20,911 nucleotides of DNA from Chthoniobacterales bacterium. GTDB taxonomy: Bacteria > Verrucomicrobiota > Verrucomicrobiia > Chthoniobacterales > JACTMZ01. Every line of letters starts with the position of its first letter. The first letter of the stretch is position 1. Below the pieces are notes generated by a model. The model worked only from the letters and a program-made list of their open reading frames with translations, did no database searches and was not told the DNA's origin. Shown here one piece after another: positions 14,285-20,911 of this stretch. The translations under genes and the position numbers were made by a program. Location of the stretch: the NCBI GenBank assembly GCA_017853515.1, contig JAFMJK010000011.1, forward strand, positions 1-20,911, given 5' to 3'.

Positions 14285-15568
14285 TCAGGCCCGCAGGAGC
14301 GGGAGAGTCGGGAATTGCCGTCCGAGCACCGGGGCGGACGGAGTTTTCAACCATTGCTCGAGGAGCGTGGCATAGACGCTGCGGAAATCCGTGTGGTGCA
14401 CAAGGTCTCCGCGCTCCAGTTTGGTCAGGCTGGGATGTTTGCCGACCAACCCTCCCTTGAGCGCGCCGCCGAAGAGAAAGATCGGGGCGGCCGCGCCGTG
14501 GTCGGTTCCGCCGCTGGCATTCTGCGCCACGCGGCGCCCGAACTCGCTGAAGGTCAGCAGCGTGACGCGGTCGAAATTCCCCTGCGCCTTCATGTCGCGG
14601 CAGAAGGCGCCGACCGCCTGGTCGAAGGTGGCCAGCAGGCGCTCGTGCGAACCGGCCTGGTTGGCGTGCGTGTCGAAACCGCCGAGCGACACATAATAGA
14701 CGCGCGAAGACATGCCGCCGCCGATCAGACGCGCAACCAACTCGAGACGCCGCCCCAGATCCGTCGCGGGATAATCCGTCCCGCGGTGCGCCTTGCGCAG
14801 GATATCCTGCACTTTGGAAGACGACGCCACCGCGTCCAGCGCGGTGCGCTGGAGGAAGTCCGCGACATGAACATCCTGGTCAGCCGCCCCGAAGAGCATG
14901 TCGATCGAGCCCCCGGCCGACGCGGAGGCATCGTCCATCGCCTCCATGGGCGCCGGGTCCATGCCGTCCTGGAACTGGTATTCGCGGGGCGTGCCGATGG
15001 CGATGGATTTGCCGGATTGCGACCGCAGCGCCTGCGGAACTTGGTCTCCGACCGCGATGGCCGCTCCGGGATCCTCGCCGGCGCAGGCCGCGTCGCAGTA
15101 GCGGCCGAGCCATCCGTAGGACTCGTTCTTCTCCGCATCGCTCGCCGTGTGCCAGATCTCGGTGGCGCGGAAATGCGAACGGTTCGGGTTCGGGTAACCG
15201 ACACCCTGCACGATGGAAGCGTGGCCGTTCCCGTGCAATTCGGCCAGATTGCGCAGCGAAGGATGCAATCCGCAGTAGTCGCCGAGCCGGTGCACCTCGT
15301 CGGCGGCAACCGCCAGTTGCGGCCGCGCCTTGTAGTAGGCATCGTCGGCAAAAGGTATGACAGTGTTCAACCCGTCGTTGCCGCCGGCCAATTGCATGAC
15401 GACAAGGATGGTGTCGTCCTTGCCGGTGGACGGCACGAAACTGGAAGCGGCGACACCGTCGAGCGCGGCGAAGGTGCGGTTGACGAACGACGGGACGGTC
15501 GGTGCGATGGCGCCGCCGAGGATGACGGTGCGGAGGAATTTGCGGCGGGTGAAGAACGGGTCGGTCAT
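14285..15568 (-). CDS. DUF1501 family protein, Tat-exported
   Basis: 427 residues. The start M-T-D-P-F-F-T-R-R-K-F-L-R followed by a hydrophobic stretch is a twin-arginine leader (R8, R9), so the protein should be exported folded. Family blocks are clear: L-V-V-M-Q-L-A-G-G-N-D-G-L-N-T-V at 55-70, N-R-S-H-F-R-A-T-E-I-W in the middle, G-G-F-D-T-H near 296-301 and T-F-S-E-F-G-R-R-V followed by G-T-D-H-G. These Asp/His positions resemble a metal-dependent alkaline-phosphatase/sulfatase-type fold, but the reaction of DUF1501 proteins is not settled. The ATG is 2 bp after the stop of the DUF1800 gene, so the pair is one operon, as in many Planctomycetes and Verrucomicrobia. A convergent permease gene lies beyond the palindromic repeat. 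Confidence 0.95.
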   Translation of the reverse strand: MTDPFFTRRKFLRTVILGGAIAPTVPSFVNRTFAALDGVAASSFVPSTGKDDTILVVMQLAGGNDGLNTVIPFADDAYYKARPQLAVAADEVHRLGDYCGLHPSLRNLAELHGNGHASIVQGVGYPNPNRSHFRATEIWHTASDAEKNESYGWLGRYCDAACAGEDPGAAIAVGDQVPQALRSQSGKSIAIGTPREYQFQDGMDPAPMEAMDDASASAGGSIDMLFGAADQDVHVADFLQRTALDAVASSSKVQDILRKAHRGTDYPATDLGRRLELVARLIGGGMSSRVYYVSLGGFDTHANQAGSHERLLATFDQAVGAFCRDMKAQGNFDRVTLLTFSEFGRRVAQNASGGTDHGAAAPIFLFGGALKGGLVGKHPSLTKLERGDLVHHTDFRSVYATLLEQWLKTPSAPVLGRQFPTLPLLRA

Positions 15569-15570
15569 GG

Positions 15571-17013
15571 TCAGCACAGGTTGTATTCGGGACAGCCGAG
15601 CAGGACGATCGAGGCCTCGCGCACCGTTTCGTCGTTGCAGGGGAAAACTTTGCCGGCAAGCAAGGCGTCGAGTTTGTGCCGGGTGGCCTTGCTCGGCGGC
15701 ACGGCGAGGAAGACTTTTTCCAGCCGGTCGGCCAGCGCCGCGGCACCCGTCCGTGCGCTGTGCGGCGCGACTTTGGCCCACGCCGCCGCATCCATCGAAC
15801 CTTCCCCGCCGACAGGCAGAGGAGCTGCGGCAACGGCGAAGAGACGGGCCGTGTTGCTGCGCCGGATAAGCGTGGCACTGTTGATCCACGCCGCGCCGCC
15901 GTCCCACCCCTTGACGCTGGGCGGCTCGAAAAGGCCCTGCCCGAGTTCCTCGGTCAGAGGAATGGCCAAACGCGGCGGCAAAAGCTGCCGGCCGGTCTCT
16001 CGGGAAGCCTGCACCAACCACTGCACCGGGCTTTTGATCTGCGTGGCCCGCGCGCGAGGCGAGTAAAATTCCGGCCGGGTGAAAATCGCGCGGAGCAGTT
16101 CGCCGGTGCGCAGATCGTTCGCGCGGTAATGCGCCGCGAGCGAGGCGACCAACTCCGGTTCTGGCTGCGGGTAGGCGTAGAATTCCCACAGTTTGCCGGC
16201 GAGGAATTCCGCGCACCGCGGCTGGGAGCAGAGAATTTCGACCGCTTCGTCGGCGCCGAAATTCCCCCTTCGCCCGAGGAGTTGTTTCGGTCCGTCATCG
16301 TGACGACGCTGGGCGAAGACCGCCTCCCCATCGTCCATTTTGACCGTCCAACCGGTGAAACAACGCGCGGCCTCGCCGATGTCGTTTTCCGAGTAATGCC
16401 CCTCACCCAGGGTGAAAAGCTCCATCACCTCGCGGGCGAAATTCTCGTTCGGCGACTTGGCTTTGTTCTCGCGGCCGTCGAGCCACACGAGCATGGCGGG
16501 GTCGCCGACCATGGCCGAGCACAGCTCGCGGAATGGACCCACGGCCAGACGCCGCAAAGTCTGGTTTTGCCCCAGCATGATGTGGTTGAACTTCACCTTG
16601 GCCTGGCTCGTCGCGAAATGCCCGTGCCAGAAAAGGGTCAGCTTCTCCCGCACGGCGGCAGAGTCGGCGCGCATACGCTCCATCCACCAAGTGCGCATGT
16701 TGTCATAAACTTCGCGCGCTTGCCGCCGGTGGCCGCCGGCTTCCATGACACCCATCATGTCCTCGGCCCGCCGCGCGCGGAACAGTTGGCGCCGCTTCAG
16801 GCGCTCGGCCGGATCGGTCGCCGGCGGCGGCGGCAGGCCCCCTCCGTCGTCCGCAAGCAGGCGGTCCACCGCGCCTTCCAGCCCCGCTGACGCCAACACC
16901 TCCGCATCTTCGGGTGTGCCTCCGAAACCCGCCCGCCGCAGGAGGTGTGCGGCAGCATCGGGCTGCCAGTCGGTGTGGACCGGGGGACGCATCGATCGTT
17001 TAAACCCCGGCAT
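15571..17013 (-). CDS. DUF1800 family protein
   Basis: 480 residues from the ATG at 17013; an ATG at 16992 would give 473 and starts nearer the conserved W-x-P-x-x-A-A-H-L-L-R-R-A-G-F-G-G. Longer in-frame starts up to 17235 would run into the divergent gene and give a low-quality arginine/proline-rich leader, so they are rejected. Family blocks: L-T-L-F-W-H-G-H-F-A-T-S, N-E-N-F-A-R-E-V-M-E-L-F-T-L-G, F-T-G-W-T-V, I-K-S-P-V-Q-W-L, and P-P-S-V-K-G-W-D-G-G-A-A-W-I near the end. Function is unknown; it occurs as the upstream partner of DUF1501. No signal peptide is visible, unlike the partner, so it may be exported with it through Tat or act in the cytoplasm. It is divergent from the repeat-protein gene, with 98 bp between starts. 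Confidence 0.93.
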   Translation of the reverse strand: MPGFKRSMRPPVHTDWQPDAAAHLLRRAGFGGTPEDAEVLASAGLEGAVDRLLADDGGGLPPPPATDPAERLKRRQLFRARRAEDMMGVMEAGGHRRQAREVYDNMRTWWMERMRADSAAVREKLTLFWHGHFATSQAKVKFNHIMLGQNQTLRRLAVGPFRELCSAMVGDPAMLVWLDGRENKAKSPNENFAREVMELFTLGEGHYSENDIGEAARCFTGWTVKMDDGEAVFAQRRHDDGPKQLLGRRGNFGADEAVEILCSQPRCAEFLAGKLWEFYAYPQPEPELVASLAAHYRANDLRTGELLRAIFTRPEFYSPRARATQIKSPVQWLVQASRETGRQLLPPRLAIPLTEELGQGLFEPPSVKGWDGGAAWINSATLIRRSNTARLFAVAAAPLPVGGEGSMDAAAWAKVAPHSARTGAAALADRLEKVFLAVPPSKATRHKLDALLAGKVFPCNDETVREASIVLLGCPEYNLC

Positions 17014-17111
17014 ACGTTTGCAGTTGCGAAACAAAATGCTTTGGCGTTCGTCGGGAATCGCCTCGTAGGCAATCACTTTTGCCAGCGGGCGCGGGATATG
17101 GCATCGTCTTT

Positions 17112-18518
17112 GTGGTGAGCAACCCGGTTCCCAAACTCCTCGCGGTCTTCCTCGCCGGCGCGGGCCTCGGCTACGCGGCGGCCAACTGGCCCACGCTGGC
17201 CGGTTACGCCGCAGCATCCGCGCCACCGGATGCAACGGAAGCCGCGCCCTTCGAAGCCGTGCCCATCGTCAGCATCGCTCCGCCGAGCGCACTGCGCGAG
17301 AAGAGCGGGTCGGACGAAGACGACGCGAAAAAGCGAGTTGCCGACAAGGCCCGAAAATCCGGCGCGCGCAAAGCAGCGCTGGCCGGCGTGATCGACGAAC
17401 TCAACAGGATTCACCGGGTAGCCCCGGACCAGCGCGACGAGAAAAGGGAAAAAGAACTGCTCGAGGAATGGAGCGAACTCGATCCCGTCGCCGCGTCCGC
17501 ATGGGCGGCGGAAGCCTTTGCCGCGGGGGCCGACGAGAGTCTCTTGCGCACGGCACTTCTCCGCTACGCCCGCCGGGATCCCCGCGCGGCCGCCGATTGG
17601 GCCGCCTCGCTCGCCTCGCCCTTGGTGCGCGACTCCGCCCTGCGGGAGATTTTCGAAACGTGGTCGGCGCGGGATTCGCGCGGCGCCGCGGAGATGGTCG
17701 GGACGCTGCCGATCGGCACGGCCCAATCGACCGCCGCGGCCGTCGTGGGCAAGCATTATGCCCGCGTCGATCTCGATGGGGCACTGGCTTGGATGGGCAC
17801 CCTGACCGCCCCGGCGCAAAGTGCCGCCTTCCAATCGATCATGCGGACTCTTTGGACCCCGACGAATCCGGGTGCGACGTTGCCTTGGCTGCTGGCCCAA
17901 TCTAACCCCTTGTTCCGCAACCAAGGCATGCGCTTCGTCGCCGCGGAATGGGCCAAGCGCGACCCGCTCTCCACCTTGGCCCAGGCCGACGTTCTCCCCG
18001 GCCGCAGAGACCACGATCTCTTCATCGAGACCGCCCTGCGCACCTACACACAGACCAACCCCCGCGAGGCCGCCCTCTGGCTGGCCAGCCAACCCGCCTC
18101 CCCCGAGACCGAACGCTTGATCGGCCAAGTCGTGTCGGCTTGGACCGCGTTCGAACCAAGGGAGACAGCCTTCTGGGCGAGCCATTTGCAGAACCCCGCG
18201 TTGCGCGTCAAATCCATCACCGCCGTGGCCGGTTCATGGGCGAAAGTCGATCCAAACGGTCTGGCCGAATGGATTAGCACCCTGCCTGATACCGCCACCC
18301 GCGATGCCGCTCTCGGCGGCGCGACCAGTGTCTGGATGCGCACCGATCCGGCCGGTGCAGCGCGGTGGGCCGAGAGCATCGCCGACAACCGCAAACGCAG
18401 CCAGAGCATCACGCAGATCGTGGGCGAATGGAAAAACCACGACGCCGCGGCCGCGCTCGCTTTTGTCCTCAACACCCAGGCCATCGACAACAAGCTCCGC
18501 CAGCGCCTGCTGCGCTGA
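17112..18518 (+). CDS. Exported or anchored alpha-solenoid-like protein of ten 32-residue repeats
   Basis: 468 residues from GTG 17112; GTG 17115 is equally possible, and TTG 17079 would add a glycine-rich stub. Residues 8-24 are one hydrophobic segment (anchor or leader), followed by an alanine/proline linker and a charged stretch (about 60-120). From residue 121 to 440 (17472-18431) there are ten consecutive units of exactly 32 residues, then a 28-residue partial unit to the end. In every unit position 32 is W or Y, position 4 is D, N or E, position 5 is P in eight of ten, position 11 is W in eight of ten, and positions 8-9 are mostly small. Two helices per unit are likely, giving a TPR/HEAT-like superhelix for protein binding. 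Similar W/DP repeat proteins are frequent in Verrucomicrobia as hypotheticals. The partner is unknown; the divergent DUF1800/DUF1501 pair is only a positional hint. Confidence 0.88.
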   Translation: MVSNPVPKLLAVFLAGAGLGYAAANWPTLAGYAAASAPPDATEAAPFEAVPIVSIAPPSALREKSGSDEDDAKKRVADKARKSGARKAALAGVIDELNRIHRVAPDQRDEKREKELLEEWSELDPVAASAWAAEAFAAGADESLLRTALLRYARRDPRAAADWAASLASPLVRDSALREIFETWSARDSRGAAEMVGTLPIGTAQSTAAAVVGKHYARVDLDGALAWMGTLTAPAQSAAFQSIMRTLWTPTNPGATLPWLLAQSNPLFRNQGMRFVAAEWAKRDPLSTLAQADVLPGRRDHDLFIETALRTYTQTNPREAALWLASQPASPETERLIGQVVSAWTAFEPRETAFWASHLQNPALRVKSITAVAGSWAKVDPNGLAEWISTLPDTATRDAALGGATSVWMRTDPAGAARWAESIADNRKRSQSITQIVGEWKNHDAAAALAFVLNTQAIDNKLRQRLLR

Positions 18519-18533
18519 TTCCCGGCTTCTCTG

Positions 18534-18551
18534 CCGGCAATTTTTTGCCGG
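18534..18551 (+). terminator. Possible weak terminator hairpin
   Basis: CCGGCAA at 18534-18540 and TTGCCGG at 18545-18551 form a perfect 7-bp stem with a TTTT loop, 16 bp after the stop of the repeat-protein gene. No U-tract follows, so intrinsic termination is uncertain. The region to the tRNA start (18552-18637) shows no gene. Confidence 0.45.
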
Positions 18552-18637
18552 GCATACCGGACGGAACAAATGGGCAAAAAAACGGGTTAACTTTTTCCCG
18601 AACTCAACGGACAATCACGTCCGTAACGGACTATCTC

Positions 18638-18712
18638 GCGCGGTTAGCTCAGCGGTAGAGCGGCTCGTTTACACCGAGTTGGTCGGGGGTTCGATCCCCT
18701 CACCGCGCACCA
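18638..18712 (+). tRNA. tRNA-Val (anticodon UAC)
   Basis: A complete cloverleaf of 75 bases. Acceptor stem GCGCGGT/ACCGCGC pairs fully; the D arm is GCTC/GAGC. The anticodon stem GCTCG/CGAGT closes the loop TTTACAC, giving anticodon TAC at positions 34-36 after the conserved T33. The variable loop is 5 bases. The T arm GGGGG/CCCTC encloses TTCGATC. A discriminator A and an encoded CCA follow. It stands alone between the repeat-protein gene and the MFS gene. No integrase or repeated att core is seen beside it. Confidence 0.97.
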
Positions 18713-18773
18713 TCTTCGCCGTGGACGTCACAGTGTTTTTTGTTTAGCCCTTGGCGCTTCCGCACATCTCCCC

Positions 18774-20072
18774 ATGCAAAACAAACCGCGCCTTTCTTTC
18801 TGGCAGATCTGGAACATGTCCTTCGGATTCTTCGGGATCCAGTTCGGCTGGGGTTTGCAGATGGGCAACATGTCGGCGATCTACGAACGGCTCGGAGCGA
18901 ACGAGAGCCAACTTCCGCTCCTCTGGCTCGCCGCGCCGGTCACGGGCCTGATCGTGCAACCGATCATCGGCTACATGAGCGACCGGACGTGGAACAAGCT
19001 CGGTCGGCGACGGCCGTATTTCCTCGTCGGCGCCATCCTTGCCTCGCTGGCCCTGCTCGCCATGCCGCACTCGGGGGTTTTATGGATGGCGGCCGGTTTG
19101 CTCTGGATTCTCGACGCCTCGGTCAATGTGAGCATGGAACCTTTCCGCGCATTCGTCGCCGATCTGCTTCCGGAAGAACAGCGCACCGTAGGTTTCGCCA
19201 TGCAGAGCGTGTTCATCGGCGCGGGCGCGGTCATCGCCTCGCTGCTTCCCGGATGGCTGGGCAAATGGGGGGTGTCCACCGCTCCGACCGCGGAGCACGC
19301 TATCCCGCAGGTTGTGGTCTGGGCTTTCACCATTGGTGCGGTGGTTTTTCTGCTTTCGGTGCTTTGGACCATCGTCACCACGAAAGAATATCCGCCGGAA
19401 GACATGGAGGAGCTTCGCCGCAAGAAGCAGGAGGGATGGGGCGAGATCTGGGTCGCATTCAAGGAAATGCCCGTTCGCATGAAGCAACTCGCGGCCGTGC
19501 AGTTCTTCACCTGGATGGCGCTTTTCTCCATGTGGATATTTTTCTCGGTGGCCGTGGCCCGGAACATCCTCGGCGCGACCGACACGACCTCGGCTCTTTA
19601 CCAGCAGGGCATCGACCTCGCGAACGAATGCTTTGCGGTCTACAACTTCACCGCATTCATCGCCGCGATGGTCTTCCTCTGGCTCGGGCGGAAAATGAGC
19701 GCGAAATCGATTCACATCATCTCGCTCGCGCTGGGCGGAATCGGTCTGGCCAGCGTCGGCCTGATCAAGGATCCGTTCCTGCTCAAGGTCGCGTTCGTCG
19801 GCGTGGGCATCGCGTGGGCCTCCATCCTCTCCATGCCCTACGCCATGCTTTCCAGCGCGCTTCCGGCCGACCGCATGGGAGTCTACATGGGCATCTTCAA
19901 TTTCTTCATCGTCATCCCGCAGATCCTCGTCGCAATCCTGCTCAGCCGCGCGATGGAATACTTTCCGCAGGTCAACCGCCTGAGCGCCGTGGTGTTCGGC
20001 GGCTTTGCCATGCTGCTGGCCGCACTGCTCACCCTGCGTGTCCGGTCATCCGGCCAGAAGGCATCGGCCTAA
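18774..20072 (+). CDS. SLC45-like MFS sugar transporter
   Basis: 432 residues, twelve predicted helices. The N-terminal stretch S-F-W-Q-I-W-N-M-S-F-G-F-F-G-I-Q-F-G-W-G-L-Q is characteristic of bacterial SLC45/MalY-type sugar:cation symporters. The MFS loop 2-3 motif reads G-Y-M-S-D-R-T-W-N-K-L-G-R-R-R-P at 66-81, including the double/triple arginine typical of this branch. A charged cytoplasmic loop (about 205-230, with E-Y-P-P-E-D-M-E-E) divides the halves. Proteins of this group take up sucrose, maltose or other glucosides; the exact substrate is open. The ATG at 18774 lies 61 bp after the tRNA and has no Shine-Dalgarno sequence. The next gene begins 42 bp after the stop, in the same direction. 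Confidence 0.9.
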   Translation: MQNKPRLSFWQIWNMSFGFFGIQFGWGLQMGNMSAIYERLGANESQLPLLWLAAPVTGLIVQPIIGYMSDRTWNKLGRRRPYFLVGAILASLALLAMPHSGVLWMAAGLLWILDASVNVSMEPFRAFVADLLPEEQRTVGFAMQSVFIGAGAVIASLLPGWLGKWGVSTAPTAEHAIPQVVVWAFTIGAVVFLLSVLWTIVTTKEYPPEDMEELRRKKQEGWGEIWVAFKEMPVRMKQLAAVQFFTWMALFSMWIFFSVAVARNILGATDTTSALYQQGIDLANECFAVYNFTAFIAAMVFLWLGRKMSAKSIHIISLALGGIGLASVGLIKDPFLLKVAFVGVGIAWASILSMPYAMLSSALPADRMGVYMGIFNFFIVIPQILVAILLSRAMEYFPQVNRLSAVVFGGFAMLLAALLTLRVRSSGQKASA

Positions 20073-20114
20073 CTGCCGGGCTGACGCGCGCGCTTTGTCG
20101 CGTATCATCGTTCC

Positions 20115-20911
20115 GTGGCGACTGTCGCAACGCACAAAAAGAGCAATCTCGATCTCTGGCTGATCCTGCTGCTGGCCGCCGCACTTCGCCTTTGGTCGCT
20201 CGACATCAAAGAGGCGCATTTCGACGAGGGGATCAACGGGTGGTTCTCCGACAAACTGAGGGAAAGAGGAGGTTTCGCCTACGACCCGACCAACTACCAC
20301 GGACCGTGGCATTTTTACTCCGTCTTCCTTTCGCAGAGTTTGCTCGGACGCAACATCTGGGCGCTGCGCCTGCCGGTCATCGTGGCCAGCCTGCTGTGTA
20401 TCCCGGCGCTCTTTCTTTTCGCGCGCTGGTTCGGGCGCAATGCGGTGCGCTGGGCAGCGCTGGCTTTCGCCGTCTCGCCGGCCTGCATGTTCTACGGACG
20501 CTACTCCATCCACGAACCGTGGTTCGTCTTGTTCTGCATGATCTTCGCGTGGGGGGCGATCGCGCTGTGGCTGGATCGCGACAAGACTGGACTGTGGGCC
20601 GCGGCGGCGGGACTGGCAGGAATAATCCTGAACAAGGAGACTTACATCATCCATGCGGGCTCGCTCGCCTTGGCCGCCGGCGTCTTTGTGTTGTGGAACC
20701 GCGTCTCGCCGCTGAGGCCGCCGCCCGAGCGCGCGGCCGCGCGCAGTTGGCACAGCAGAGACGCGTTCCTCGCCGGCGGCGTGATGGTTTTTCTCCTCGT
20801 CTTTTTTTATTCAGGCAACCTTTTCCACCTCCCCGGATTGTTGGGTCCATTCGAGGCCTTGCTCGCCTGGACCAAAACCGGTGCGGAAGCCAACGGCCAC
20901 GACAAGCCGGC
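20115..20911 (+). CDS. GT-C membrane glycosyltransferase-like protein (TIGR03663/Agl23-like), truncated by the window end
   Basis: 265 codons are visible from a GTG at 20115 (V-A-T-V-A-T-H-K-K). After a first hydrophobic helix (about 13-25) comes E-A-H-F-D-E-G-I-N at 33-41. The D37-E38 pair sits where GT-C enzymes (PMT, ArnT, STT3-like) hold their catalytic acidic residue in the first external loop. Next come Y-D-P-T-N-Y-H-G-P-W-H-F-Y near 56-68 and N-K-E-T at 173-176, the pattern I associate with TIGR03663, the flippase-associated Agl23 group. Several further helices follow. Likely role: transfer of a sugar from a lipid-linked donor on the outer face of the inner membrane. Donor and acceptor are unknown. 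Co-transcription with the MFS gene is possible but not required. Confidence 0.8.
   Translation, partial: MATVATHKKSNLDLWLILLLAAALRLWSLDIKEAHFDEGINGWFSDKLRERGGFAYDPTNYHGPWHFYSVFLSQSLLGRNIWALRLPVIVASLLCIPALFLFARWFGRNAVRWAALAFAVSPACMFYGRYSIHEPWFVLFCMIFAWGAIALWLDRDKTGLWAAAAGLAGIILNKETYIIHAGSLALAAGVFVLWNRVSPLRPPPERAAARSWHSRDAFLAGGVMVFLLVFFYSGNLFHLPGLLGPFEALLAWTKTGAEANGHDKP

Noticed and set aside
18638..18774. tRNA gene as an integration site of a mobile island
   Set aside because: No integrase gene and no second copy of the tRNA 3' end were seen in the window.
1..20911. CRISPR array, transposase, phage or toxin-antitoxin genes
   Set aside because: None was found: no regularly spaced repeats of the right size and no recognisable proteins of these classes.

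Overview
The window looks like chromosomal DNA of a GC-rich Verrucomicrobia-type bacterium (Opitutales-like is a guess). Three things suggest this. There is a DUF1800/DUF1501 gene pair with a Tat leader on the DUF1501 protein. A secreted protein carries a calcium-type D-x-D-x-D-G motif and the C-terminal beta domain often seen in that phylum. A conserved 32-residue W/DP repeat protein is also present. No tool was run, so family names rest on recognition of motifs and remembered homologues.

Left part (1-10414), nearly all on the minus strand, so read right to left: fucP (L-fucose/H+ symporter), fucU (L-fucose mutarotase), fucI (L-fucose isomerase), a secreted DUF6786 protein, an SSS-family sodium/solute symporter, a large orphan exported protein, and at the left edge the start of a small exported EF-hand protein. 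Together these import L-fucose (or a stereochemically related sugar), equilibrate its anomers and isomerise it to the ketose. The kinase, aldolase and regulator of the classical pathway are not in the window. Two gene fossils lie in this block. One is a decayed second copy of the fucI 3' end, just after the DUF6786 gene. The other is a 41-codon tail of a sugar-porter-type transporter, overlapping the stop of the large orphan gene.

Middle (10415-14284): a 235-bp divergent control region holds a candidate promoter, a 20-bp imperfect palindrome with a central CG, and GC-rich inverted repeats. From it a plus-strand secreted modular protein and a TauE/SafE-type permease are read. A composite palindromic repeat (14150-14232) separates this unit from the convergent DUF1501 gene.

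Right part (14285-20911): the DUF1800-DUF1501 pair (minus) is divergent from an exported or anchored protein built of ten uninterrupted 32-residue repeats. After that come a tRNA-Val(UAC) gene with encoded CCA, an SLC45-like MFS sugar transporter, and the start of a GT-C fold membrane glycosyltransferase (TIGR03663/Agl23-like) that runs off the edge.

No phage, transposase, CRISPR or toxin-antitoxin genes were seen. The most unusual items are the fucI fossil, the exact 32-residue repeat register, the two large unassigned exported proteins, and the operator-like palindrome in the divergent region.
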